Of a DNA stretch of 64,000 nucleotides, positions 33,684-42,959 are shown in pieces. A program made the position numbers and the translations under genes. The notes below the pieces were generated by a model, which saw only the letters and a list, made by a program, of their open reading frames with translations, searched no databases and was not told the DNA's origin. Position 1 is the first letter of the stretch. The number at the start of each line of letters is the position of its first letter. Origin of the DNA: Ichthyophis bannanicus (Eukaryota > Chordata > Amphibia > Gymnophiona > Ichthyophiidae); assembly GCA_033557465.1 (NCBI GenBank), contig CM066033.1:588782438-588846437 (forward strand), read 5' to 3'.

Positions 33684-33846
33684 GCTGGTGGAAGGGGGCG
33701 GTTCTTGCCTATTAGTACCAGTGACATCAAAGCGATGACATCTTTCAGTCTCCAAAGCTGCTGGTGGAGGTTCTAAACTCTATGGTTCCGGGACTGGACT
33801 AGAGTTCCTTAAGGAACAACAATTAGCAGGTAAGTCTAATTTACTC
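33684..33846. repeat. DIRS-C right inverted terminal repeat plus terminal extension
   Basis: 33684-33802 pairs with the left ITR. The following 44 bp (GTTCCTTAAGGAAC, an internal palindrome, then ACAATTAGCAGGTAAGTC) is the one-sided extension also present in the ICR. Confidence 0.88.
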
Positions 33847-34195
33847 TTTTTGTTCATGTTGAGCGAAAGAGAAAAAGCTCACTAATTTTACTTTGCTCCG
33901 AAGTTTTGGAAAACCTTGTGGTGTTTTTGCAAGAAGCTGTGAAGTATGTAACAGTTCACTTGTTCAACTATGCTTTGGTAAAAAAACCCTGACAAAGAAG
34001 GAGAACACTTTATTTTCTGTTACCTAGCGAACCTCGGTGCTTGAAAGGGGAAATAAAAGCCTTATTTACCCTCCATTCTGGTCTACACAACTTATTCCTA
34101 TAAGGAGGAGGACTACAAAGACCAGGGTGCACCTGGCCTCAAAGAGTCTTTTACCTCTATAAATAATAAATATGCCCAACCTGCCCTTACAGCCA
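33847..34195 (+). other. Right part of the unclassified element between DIRS-C and L1
   Basis: AT-rich sequence without recognised coding content. It contains AAATAAAAGCC near 34056, a possible polyadenylation signal, which would fit the end of a retroelement. L1 frame resumes after about 34200. Confidence 0.35.
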
Positions 34196-34212
34196 CTGGC
34201 CATCAGGGGGGG

Positions 34213-35130
34213 TTGATGACAGCGCCTAGGGCGGAGCGGAGGGAAATGGGAATAGGTACACCTGCTATGAGGCATGTGACAGGGGTATGGGATAAGTTGC
34301 AGGTAAAGGATATTAAAAATAGGGGAACTGGGTTCTCGTTGATGACACCGTGGAGAGGGTGGAAATCCTTTCAACCAGGCTGGGAAGGAGGAAGCTTTGA
34401 TGAGTGGAGTCGCAAGGGGTTGGAATGTTACTTTCAGTTGGTAGAGGACGGAGAGGTACATGATTTTGAGGCACTACGGAGGGAATTTCGGTTGGAAGAT
34501 AAGGACAGGTTTGCATACGTGCAGGCGGGTTCTTTCCTAAAGGGGGTGTTGGGGAAAGCGGGGAAGGTGAGGGAGGAGGTGTGGTATGGGAAGATGGGCA
34601 CGAAAGGGTTGATTTCAGCACTATATAAGGGAGTGAGGGGACAACAGACAGGGAAATTTAGGTATATGGAAGAGTGGGAGAGGGATACAGGAATGATGAT
34701 GACAAGTGCAGATTGGAAGGGGGTGTGGGATCAGGTGAAGAAGGCGCCATGGTCGAGTAGTATACGGGAAAACTGTTATAAAATTTTATTTAGGTGGTAT
34801 TATACGCCGGAGAGATTGCACAGAATGTATCCAAGGGTTACATCATTGTGTTGGCGGGACTGTGGGGAGGTGGGGTCATTCTGGCATATTTGGTGGGGAT
34901 GTCCAAAGATACAGGTGTACTGGGGTGGGATTAGGAAGTGGATTCAGCAGAAGCTGGGGGTACAGGTGGAGGGGACACCGGGTATATGGTTATTGTCATG
35001 GGGGGGGGGGACAACAAAGGCTGAGGGGGAGAATGGTAATGGCCTGTCTGTGTGCAGCTAGATGTGAACTCGCAGCAGCATGGAAAAAGGAAGAGGTGCC
35101 CAATCTAGAGAAATATGAGGGGAGACTGTA
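34213..35130 (+). pseudogene. L1 ORF2 C-terminal part
   Basis: Continuation of the L1 ORF2 frame after the nested insertion: WKSFQPGWEGGSFDEWSR, DRFAYVQAGSFLKGVL, YTPERLHRMYP, then a Cys/His cluster, LCWRDCGEVGSFWHIWWGCP (C-x3-C-x7-H-x4-C), the zinc-knuckle-like motif near the C terminus of L1-clade ORF2 proteins. A G run at 35000-35010 shifts the frame near the end. It confirms that 23969-26716 and this part are one LINE. Confidence 0.85.
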
Positions 35131-35638
35131 GTATATTGTGCTTATGGAAAAGTTAACAGCGGCTAGGAGAGAGAGGTTGGGTAAGTTTGAAACAGATTGG
35201 GGAGAGTTATGGTGTGTCTTAGGGGAGGGGGAGGGGGGAGTGATGTATGCGAAGAGGGAGTAAGGAAGATGTAGGTGAAGGGATTAGTCGGGCGGTGGGG
35301 AGGGGGAAGGAGGGGGGCAGAGAATGGGGTAAACGTTTGTGGGGGTTAAATGCTGTTATATGTTGACTGCTTGGCTGACTATACATTGAAATAGAAAATA
35401 ATGGAATAATAAGGAGGAAACAGCAAAATACAGTTAAAAGGTTTAAATTAAAAGGTTTAATTTGGATAAACATTGTTTTACTATGTGTCTTAAATTTGGA
35501 AATGTTAACTGCTGGGTATGCTATATCTGTTATGGTAGAAATATGGGGATACCAGTAGTATAAGGCTAATGTATAAGAATGCCATATACCAATATTTGTA
35601 TGCTGGAAATTTTGATAAATAAAAATTTTAAATATCAA

Positions 35639-35651
35639 AAAGAAAAGCAGT
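35639..35651. repeat. Target-site duplication, 3' copy
   Basis: AAAGAAAAGCAGT, identical to 23550-23562; it follows the AT-rich L1 tail. Confidence 0.85.
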
Positions 35652-36531
35652 AAAAGATGTCAGAAGACAGATAAGAAACTTTTGAAAACCTTATGAAGAA
35701 AAAATAACCTCAGGCAACAAAATGGAAAATCCTTCTACTTTTATTTTTTTAATTAGTTATTGGAATATGTCACACTTTATTTTTAATTTATTAAAATCAT
35801 TGTATTCCAGAATATAAAGGGCTAGTTACATTTTCCCATGCCAGAGTAAGGAATAAGAGGGACCAAACCTGCAATAGGAATGAGAAGGAGCTGCTGTGAA
35901 CATCAGTATACATACATTACAATATGAAACAAATATCAAATATTACGTATTGTCAAATATAACACAAACAAGCCACACAGCCACTATCCGGATAAGTGCC
36001 TTATTCATTTGTTTTTAGCAGCACCATCTGGATAATTCTGCTGAAACTTATTACAGACTGCCCTGGCACTATTCGGATAAGTATGCTGCATATTATTATA
36101 GGCCGCACTGGGACTATTTGGATAGTGCCAGGGTGGAGTGAGGGTAGAGCATGGGCATTCCACGTTAATGTATAGAGAGTGGCAATATTCAGTCCACTAT
36201 CCATATAGCTGGCCAGACAAATTCAGAATTTGCAAAAGTCTGTCCTGAATTTCTCCAGCTAACTATATGGATAGAGGACTGCAAATCATCACTATCCATA
36301 TAGCATCAGCACTAACTGCTCTATACATATATTCAGCTCCACAGATTCTTCAGATAGAGGCGCTGAATTTATATATTATATTTAACCACCATGGCCGGCA
36401 TTTAAAAAACTGCTAACTACATTTATACATATTGACTTGAAAGTGCCTTCACGGTTTTGAAAATAGGTGATATGCAGAAGGGCATCTGAAATGGTATCAG
36501 AATTGAGTAAAGATACCCCCTGTATACGGCT
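35652..36531. repeat. No gene; foldback-rich segment, possible DNA-transposon remnant
   Basis: From about 35980 to 36370 short words recur in both orientations (CTATCCGGATAAG, TGGATAATTCTGCTG, ACTATCCATATAGC, AACTATATGGATAG). This suggests a non-autonomous DNA transposon, but I cannot fix its ends. Confidence 0.35.
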
Positions 36532-36745
36532 TTGCTACCCTGAACAAGTCTGATCTCTGCTAACCTCAGAAGCTAAGCAAGGTTGGGTCTAATTAGTATT
36601 TGGATGGGAGATCACCTTGGAATACCAGATGCTGTAGACTTACTGCACGGAAGAAGGGCCTCGCAATCTACTTTGTCACACCTTGCCAAATAAACAGAGG
36701 GGCTGGGTTGCCAGGAGTCAGCATTGGCTTGATAGCATACACATA
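36532..36745 (+). mobile_element. 5S rRNA-derived SINE (SINE3-type)
   Basis: 36532-36651 aligns along the whole 5S rRNA: TACGGC start, CCCTGAAC, CAGAAGCTAAGCAAGGTTGG, TAGTATTTGGATGGGAGATC, GGAATACCAGATGCTGTAGA. Mutations are spread over its length. Directly after the 5S part comes a tail (AAGGGCCTCGCAATCTACTT, then GGAGTCAGCATTGGCTTGAT) homologous to the tail of the tRNA SINE at 7674-7892. A 5S head with a LINE-derived tail is the SINE3 plan known in fishes and some other vertebrates. It cannot be a working 5S gene because the internal control region is mutated and the terminator T run is missing. Confidence 0.88.
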
Positions 36746-37299
36746 GACATAGTCCCACTGTATTCAAAAACCTAAAGGCAAGGTGAAAAGATTCTACAGG
36801 GGAGGATTCTGTTATCAAAGACATTAGCTTGGGAGTATAATTAGAAGGAAAGAGAGGTAGATATTCAAAAAGTTTATTTGGTTAACTTTGGGTTTCAGCT
36901 TTCAAAACCTACCCCTTTCTCTAAATTAATTTGGTACGTTTTAGATAGTATATGAAGATCAGAAATGAGTTGTTTGGGATGTATTCAATTCTGACAGTAT
37001 TTTAGAAATGGCTCTGCTAAATGTGGAGTTGTTTCTAAAATACATACAGTAGAAGGAAATGCAGCAGGAGGCAGTAATTTTCACGCATGCCAGCATTTCA
37101 CGACTTTAGTGTGTAAATGTCAGCATTTACACATGCATATGAGTCATTTTGGAAACTTAATTACCTACAGAGGATGTTATCTTGAAGTTCTTTCAATTTA
37201 GAGCGGAAAATAAACTAGAGGGGATTATGAAAGGTAACCCCCTTAATTCCTCCTGTAAAGGGCTGGTCAAAACATGTGGAGGATATTTCCTTCAGGATG
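36746..37299. other. No gene recognised; ends with MITE-like sequence
   Basis: Near 37100-37150 the words GTGTAAATG and CATTTACACATGCATATG occur, as they do near 38160-38215. They may be the inverted ends of a larger DNA element that encloses the palindrome-rich repeat at 37300-37980. Confidence 0.35.
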
Positions 37300-37980
37300 T
37301 CCACCCCCCCCTGGTGTGGCCGGGCAGAATCAGGGCGTACAGTGGTAGACCCGATTCTGTTCCCGCGGGGGTATCTAGCTCCCCTGGGATCAGAATCATG
37401 TCTACCGGCCTGGACGTGCAGGCCAACCCCAATTCTGATCAGCCACACGCCCAGCCGCATACCCGGCTAACTCAGTCTGGATCCATAATGGAGCTACAGT
37501 GCCGTGGCATCTTGTTGCCATGGCACCGCAGCTCCATTACGGAGCCGCAAACTCTGGCCCCTGCTGAGATTGTCCTTTCCCTGCAGCCAGACCCCAGATC
37601 CGGCCTCCTATGGTCAGGGTCCAGCTACAGAGAGCCTCCTGCACACCTCCCTGCTTTGTCCCCGCTGGCTGCCACTGCTAGCCCACGTCCAGGGGGACTT
37701 ATTCCACTTTTGAGGTGAAATGTCCCCTGTCTAACCGGCATACCATGGATGTACAGAGCCGACCTCAGAATTGGCCCTGTACATCCAGGGTGATGGCCTG
37801 CCCACGCACTGCCCTCGTTCCGCCTTCCGCTCGCTCCCTCCTGCTCCCCATACAACTTCGCTGTTCGTACAGGGAGCTTTGCACGGGGACAGCTAGGGGG
37901 ACAAATAGTGGGGATGTATGTCCATGCACAGCATACATCCACGCTATTCGTGGCTCAGAACAACCCCCATACTTTTTAAA
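37300..37980 (+). repeat. Palindrome-rich dispersed repeat, copy 1
   Basis: Shares collinear blocks with 59928-60600: GATTCTGTTCC, CTGGGATCAGAAT, TTGCCATGGCACC, TTATTCCAC, ATGTACAG...GCCGAC then GGCCCTGTACATCCAGGG (an inverted pair), TAGTGGGGATG, and GCTATTCGTGG. Open frames in both strands follow from the GC-rich composition. The class is unknown. Confidence 0.6.
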
Positions 37981-38539
37981 AACCTGCATGTGTCAGGGAG
38001 GAGGTGTAAATCTGGACATGGAGAATTTGGGAATTACATGTGTATTCCCTATATGAAATGGGGAATACACATGTTGATTTTTGTCCTGCCCAGACCATGC
38101 CCCCAACACACCCTCTCAAAACTTCCACATACTAAGGACATCCATGTGTAAATTGGACCCTTTCTAAAATGGCCATTTACACATGAATGCCTAATTATAC
38201 ACATATAACTTGGCAAAAAGGGCTTCTAAAATAACCCCCTTTATCTGATCAGTGGGATTTTGAATATGGAGCTCAATTATCTTCTAGAATCTTGCAGAAA
38301 TAAAAGCCTGATTCTTAGTCCATTTGTGGACCAGTGGTGACCTTGACAGAGACTGAGGCAGTGTAGTAGAGATTTTAAGTTACATAATTATGCACCTGGC
38401 AAAGACCATATCCTTTTTGGAAGTATCACCTATCAAGGCCAGTGCAAAGGTATTAGATACCCTAAGTGAACCTTCAGCCTTGAGCCCCTCACAATTAACT
38501 TAGAACCTTAGCATCCCCTTCCCAAAAAAAGCACAAGCA
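37981..38539. other. MITE-like foldback segment and unassigned DNA
   Basis: An inverted pair around 38035-38070 (CATGTGTATTCCC / GGGAATACACATG) resembles the pair near 61380-61445 (GTGGATTCCCC / GGAGAATCCAC), again as in the second copy. 38245-38539 contains no gene I can support. Confidence 0.4.
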
Positions 38540-38734
38540 GAGGATCGAGGCTCACAATGGTCCAGTGATTCTCATCGCTCTGGACTGGCCATGGAGGCTC
38601 TGCTATTGTGGATCTCATTCACCTTCTGATTAACAAGCTGTAGCGGCTGCTTAACTGAATCATCCTGCTCTCACAGATAGATTCTCGCAGGTAGATCAAT
38701 TCTCGCTTACGGCCTGACTCTTGAGCGGGCGCGC

Positions 38735-39890
38735 TTGAGGCGAAGAGATTATACCTCGGTGGTCATTTCTACCATGTTGAAGGCTAGGAAGAGTTCGATG
38801 TCATTAGCTTATGTGAGAGTCTGGCGTGTGTTTGAGGATTGGTGTTCGTTGAGGGGCATTCGTCCCTTCTCAAGCTCTCTTCCAGACATCTTGTTGTTTT
38901 TACAGCATGGCCTCAAGAAGGGCTTGGCACTTAATTCCTTGAAGGTCCAGCTGGCAGCTCTTTCTTGTTACAAAGGGTGACTGCGGGGGCAGTCCCTGGC
39001 GGCCCATCCAGGTGTGGTTCGGTTACTTAAGGGAGTGAAACAGGTAAGGCCCTCCTTTCAGATGGTAGTGCCTCCTTGGGCCCTCAGTTTAGTGTTGTCC
39101 ACTCTGATGGTTGCTTCTCTCAAGGACCTTACGTTGAAGGCGGTGTTTTGGTAGCAATTTGTTCAGCCAGGAGAATTTCAGAGCTGCAGGGAACATTTTT
39201 TGCTTCTGTTTGTTGAAAAGGTAGTGGTGCAATCAGTGCTATCCTTCATGCCGAAAGTGGTCTCTTGATTTCATTTAAATCAGGCGGTTTCCCTGCCGGT
39301 GTTTTCCAGCCTTGGTGAGTCGGTGGAGGACCGTCAGCTGCGCCTCCTGGATCTGCAGAGGGTGTTGCGGCGCTATCTTCAGTGGACAGAGGTCTTCCAC
39401 AAGTCAGATCGGTTGTTTCTGTTGTTTGGTGGCCCTCATAAAAGGGCGGCAGCCTCTAAAGCCTCCATTGCGTGCTGGGTCAAGCAGACCATCACAATCA
39501 CCTACACCAGGGATGTCAAACTCCAGTCCTGGAGGGCCGCAAACCAGTCTGGTTTTCAGGATGCCCCTAATGAATATTCATTAGATATATTTGCATACAT
39601 TAGGGGTAGTGCATGCAAATATATCTCATGCATTTTCATTAGGGATACTCTGAAAACCTGACTGGTTTGCGGCCCTCCAGGACTGGAGTTTGACATCCTT
39701 GACCTACACAAGTCGGGGCCAAGTGGTTTCGGTGGTGCTTAGAGCTCATTCTGCCAGATCACGGGCAACTTTGTGGGCGGAGTACAGTCTGGTGCCACCA
39801 GTGGATATTTGCAGGGCAGCAACATGGTCACTACATACATTTACTTGATATTATTGTCTGATGTACAGGCCACGCATGATGCGCGTTTCA
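38735..39890 (+). pseudogene. DIRS-C2 tyrosine recombinase relic
   Basis: Blocks collinear with DIRS-C YR: LAYVRVWRVFEDWCSLRGIR, LQHGLKKGLALNSLKVQLAA, then degraded frames with SARRISEL-like sequence near 39160, LRLLDLQRVLRRYLQWTEVF (39340), FGGPHKRAAASKASIACWVK (39426), and a final box TWSLHTFT-stop-YYCL (about 39826-39858). The candidate nucleophile Tyr is kept, but stops and frameshifts are several and a MITE occupies 39508-39701. Confidence 0.8.
39508..39701. mobile_element. hAT-type MITE with perfect 8-bp target-site duplication
   Basis: TIRs: CAGGGATGTCAAACTCCAGT at the left and ACTGGAGTTTGACATCCTTG at the right, mismatched at only a few bases over about 40. The host octamer ACCTACAC lies at 39500-39507 and again at 39702-39709. 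Eight-base duplications and CAG starts are hAT hallmarks. It inserted into the DIRS-C2 recombinase. Confidence 0.92.
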
Positions 39891-39949
39891 AGACATTGGT
39901 GCCTCAAGCGGATCCTGCCCATTTTTAGGTACTGCTCTGATACATCCCA

Positions 39950-40507
39950 TGCATACTGGACTGGCCTGGAGGAATGATTAGGAAGGCAGAATTAGACCTT
40001 ATCTGCTAATTGTCTTTCCTTGAGTCCCTCCAGGCCAGTCCAGGACCTGTCCAGATTCTAGAAGTTGATCTTGGCGCAGATTCTGGTATCCAAGGTCCTA
40101 TTTAAAGAGCTTACAATATTTAGTAGTACAGCACCCCTGGGGTTCATTTGTTTAGGCCCCTTCTAGGGGTGGGCAGTTTGCCATGTAGATAGTTTTCTCT
40201 GTCAACATGCTTATTGGAATTTTCTTGCTACATAGTTGAGGTGTGGGGCCTCAGTATTACTAAGCATGCATTCTTTGATTTCTAATGTTCAGCGATCTGT
40301 TTGTTTTCTCTGTTTGGCAAAGAGGTTCTGGGACTCTGCTTTGTCAGTGTGAGACTGGATTCTGGAGCTGAAGAGAGAGTTCTTGTAAGGTAACATCAGA
40401 ATTCTGTCAGTCAGTCTTCAGCTGCTGGTGGGCAGAGAAAACCCATGCATCCTGGACTGGCCTGGAGGGACTCAAGGAAAGACAATTAGCAGGTAAGGTC
40501 TAATTTT
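39950..40507. repeat. DIRS-C2 ICR and right end
   Basis: The ICR (about 39955-40045) contains GGACTGGCCTGGAGG, then GAATTAGACCTTATCTGCTAA and the inverted CCTCCAGGCCAGTCC. The right end (40450-40507) is its complement. Confidence 0.8.
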
Positions 40508-41366
40508 GCCTTATAACTTTACTTACAAATATGCCAATCAGGCCTACTTATACTTCTCTACAGAGTGAATTTTCTTCAAAATAGCAATATTTTCATTAAG
40601 ATAATTAAAACATTCTGGGCAACTCAACTCAAAATTGTACTTTACAATCATTAGACATTTGAGAGTCTTTACATGCAGCTGAGTTTTTTCTGTAGATAAC
40701 ACTTTGTTCATGGTTGAAAAGCACCTTTCATTTGGAGCATTGGAACCTGGCAAACATAAAAGAAATTCAACCAGTTTGCATACATTTTTATATGGTACCT
40801 CATTACTTTTGAGGTGTCCAAACACCACCTTCCATTTTTCGTTAACCGTGTGGGTTTTTTGTCCATTCTTGAACTTTTACTTCAGAAACAAATGACAAGA
40901 CAAGAGAACTCATCAAACATTTATTACTGAATCTAGGCCAGGTCTTGTATACAAAACGTATTCTAAAGACGACTCTAGCTCACACCACTTCAGTTGTTTT
41001 TGAAGGAGTGTCCACTGTTGTTTCCCAATCTCGTGGAAGTGAGTGGTCCACTGATCCAAGTAATCAATGCAAGTGGTGTAGAAAGATGACACAGATTGCT
41101 TGAAATCTGCTTCATGAGTGCTGCCCTCTTCTTCAAGATCTTTTATCTTCTTTCTAATTGTCAGCGGGAAAAACACATCATTCTTCCTAGTTACTAACTT
41201 GTTTCTAAGGTCACTGATTACTCCAGCCACCTCTATCATTGAAATTTTTAAAGTCACATTTTGGAAAATTACTGCCTGACTGTGCAGAAAGTACAGCCAA
41301 ACTGCTGTTGATTCATTCTCAAAAACATTTTTGATGATAACTGGGCATTTTCCTGGCTCAGAAAAA
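40508..41366 (-). pseudogene. hAT transposase relic, C-terminal half
   Basis: Minus strand, read 41366 to 40544: FENESTAVWLYFLHSQAVIF, SDLRNKLVTRKNDVFFPLTI, then FGHLKSNEVPYKNVCKLVEF and the C-terminal dimerisation motif LPGSNAPNERCFSTMNKVLS. That motif is typical of hAT-superfamily transposases and their domesticated relatives (for example KIAA1586/ZMYM-like proteins). The N-terminal half is at 47096-48160; DIRS-4 separates them. The frame has one shift between 40913 and 40828. With both halves close to intact, I cannot exclude an origin as a domesticated host gene, but this copy is disrupted. Confidence 0.82.
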
Positions 41367-41735
41367 GCAGTTACTTACCTGTAACAGGTGATCTCTGGGA
41401 ACAGCAGGAATAAGTCTTCACATATGGGTACGTCGGTACCGACGGAGCCTGTGCGGGAACGCTTCCCAGCGTCCAATCAGAAAGCCTTTGGGAGCATCCC
41501 ACAGCACCTGCGTGCTGCCTTCCCACCTTTCCCAACTGTCTCTCCTCAGTTGAGTTTTAGAGCTGAGACAAAGAGAGAGAGAGGGAAAGGAAAGAGAGAT
41601 AGAGAGAGAGACAACTCCTAGAGGAGGTGGGCGGGTTGTGAAGACTTATTCTTGCTGTTCCCAGAGATCACCTGTTACAGGTAAGTAACTGTGCTATCTC
41701 CAGGAACAAGCAGGAATGAGTCTTCACATATGGGG
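41367..41735. repeat. DIRS-4 right ITR, spacer and ICR
   Basis: 41367-41520: right end (CAGTTACTTACCTGTAACAG) and ITR. 41521-41640: spacer with a GA-rich run (41572-41612). 41640-41735: ICR, combining complements of the right end (CAGAGATCACCTGTTACAGG) and the left end (TATCTCCAGGAACAAGCAGG). Confidence 0.88.
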
Positions 41736-41929
41736 ACTCTCTAGCTTTAGATGCCAGGGAGAGATCCCATAAGTTGTGTGTCCCTGGGACAGGGCTGCAC
41801 TTCCCCACATGGATCTCTGGCATCCCATGAGGGATGGTGGGTAGGAGTTGATTAAGTATGGAACAGGTGTTTAAGAACAGCCTGACCAAACAAGGCATCC
41901 CGGCGGGAGTCCTTGTCCAAGCAGTAATG

Positions 41930-42943
41930 GGCTGTGAAGGTATGAACCGAGGCCCAAGTGGCTGCTCGACAGATGTCGTCAATAGACACAGAGTTCAGAT
42001 GAGCCACTGAGGCTGCCATGGCTCTCACATTGTGAGCTGTGACATGGCCCTCCAGAGAAAGGTTCTTGCTCTGATAGGCGAAAGAAATATACTGGGCAAT
42101 TCAGTTACATAGTGTTCTCTTGGAGACTGGTAGTCCCAAATGAGAAGGATCAAAGGCAACAAAGAGTTGGGAAGACTTTCTATGTTGCTGTGTCCTTTGT
42201 AAGTAAAAAGCCAGAGCTCTTTTACAGTCCAGGGTATGAAGATTCCTCTCTGCACTTGATGTATGAGGTCCTGGAAAAAAGACAGGTAGGTAGACCTCCT
42301 GGTTGAGGTGAAAAGGCGAGACCACCTAAGGCATAAAGTGTGGATTAGTCCTAAGGACCACCTTGTCATGATGGAACTTTGTATAAGGTGGATTAGCTAC
42401 GAGTGCTTGCAATTCACTAATACGACGTGCTGATGTGATTACAATGAGAAAGATAACCTTCCAAGAAAGGTATTTCAAGGAGGTGGTAGCTAAAGGTTCA
42501 AAAGGTGGTTTCATAAGCTGACCAAGAACCAAGTTTAAGTCCCATGCCACCGGGGGTAGTCTAATGGGAGGCTTTGTTAAAAGGAGGCCTCTCATGAATC
42601 TGGCTACAAGAGGATGAGAGGAAATAGGTTGTCCATTTAGAGGCTTAAGGGAAGCCGCAATAGCACTCAAATGGACCCTTACTGAATTTGTCTTAAGGCC
42701 TGCATTAGACAGATGGAGGAGATACTCCAGCAAAGATTCAAGAGGTATGGCACGGGGGTTAAGACCCTTCCCAGAACACCAGATAGTAAACCTCTTCCAC
42801 TTAAAAGCATAAGAACGTCTAGTGGAAGGTTTCCTGGAAGCATAAAGAACATCTTTCACTTGTTGAGAAAGATGAAGATCCTGGAGATCTAGGCCTTCCG
42901 CAACCAAGCCCTGAGATGCAGAGACTGGGGATTGGGATGACAC
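41930..42943 (-). pseudogene. DIRS-4 tyrosine recombinase
   Basis: Minus strand: LSQQVKDVLYASRKPSTRRS (core-binding domain), LSNAGLKTNSVRVHLSAIAA, Arg box ITSARRISELQAL, then PKVVSPFHLNQEV after a frame break near 42326, a stop replacing a conserved Trp at about 42104, HxxR box TAHNVRAMAAS near 42000-42030, and a final box TWASVHTFTAHYCLDK near 41940 in another frame. All catalytic residues are still encoded, but across three frames, so the copy is inactive. Confidence 0.85.
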
Positions 42944-42959
42944 AACTTTCCGTCCTCTT

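Larger units (their letters stand above)
27772..33846 (+). mobile_element. DIRS-C: full-length type C DIRS retrotransposon
   Basis: Complete: left ITR 27772-27904, leader to 28811, gag 28812-30324, RT-RH-MT 30284-32215, YR 32272-33252, ICR 33277-33372, right ITR 33684-33846. Boundaries are set by the ICR, which complements TTCCTTTGCGTCCCTCTAGT at the left and AGCAGGTAAGTCTAATTTAC at the right. It is GC-rich and the best-preserved DIRS here, but it has at least three frame breaks and a Phe at the YR nucleophile position. Its ITR lacks the palindromic 10-mers of types A and B. A relative is at 38540-40507. Confidence 0.93.
23563..35638 (+). mobile_element. L1-clade LINE with a U6 snRNA 5' end, split by a nested insertion
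   Basis: The unit consists of U6-derived sequence (23563-23660), about 300 bp of G-rich leader, endonuclease and RT (23969-26716), a nested block (26720-34195) and the ORF2 C terminus plus 3' tail (34196-35638, ending AAATAAAAATTTTAAATATC). Identical 13-bp repeats flank it. ORF1 is absent, so the L1 part is 5'-truncated. Known parallels are U6/L1 chimeric retrogenes in mammals, made by template switching from L1 RNA to U6 RNA during target-primed reverse transcription. G runs up to 14 bases (24971-24985) cause several frame breaks. Confidence 0.88.
38540..40507 (+). mobile_element. DIRS-C2: 3' portion of a type C-like DIRS element
   Basis: Begins inside the MT domain (VILIALDWPW at about 38573), continues through YR (38735-39890), ICR (about 39950-40045) and the right end (about 40440-40507: TGGACTGGCCTGGAGGGACT, then CAATTAGCAGGTAAGGTCTA). 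It is closest to DIRS-C but with a different ITR sequence, so it is a separate subfamily. A hAT MITE interrupts YR. 5' truncation is unusual for a YR element and may reflect a later deletion. Confidence 0.85.

Noticed and set aside
27783..33846. Endogenous retrovirus with LTRs
   Set aside because: The ends are inverted, not direct, repeats; a tyrosine recombinase replaces the DDE integrase and no protease or envelope frame is present.
36532..36651. Functional 5S rRNA gene
   Set aside because: Mutations run through the internal control region, no terminator T run follows, and a SINE tail is attached directly.
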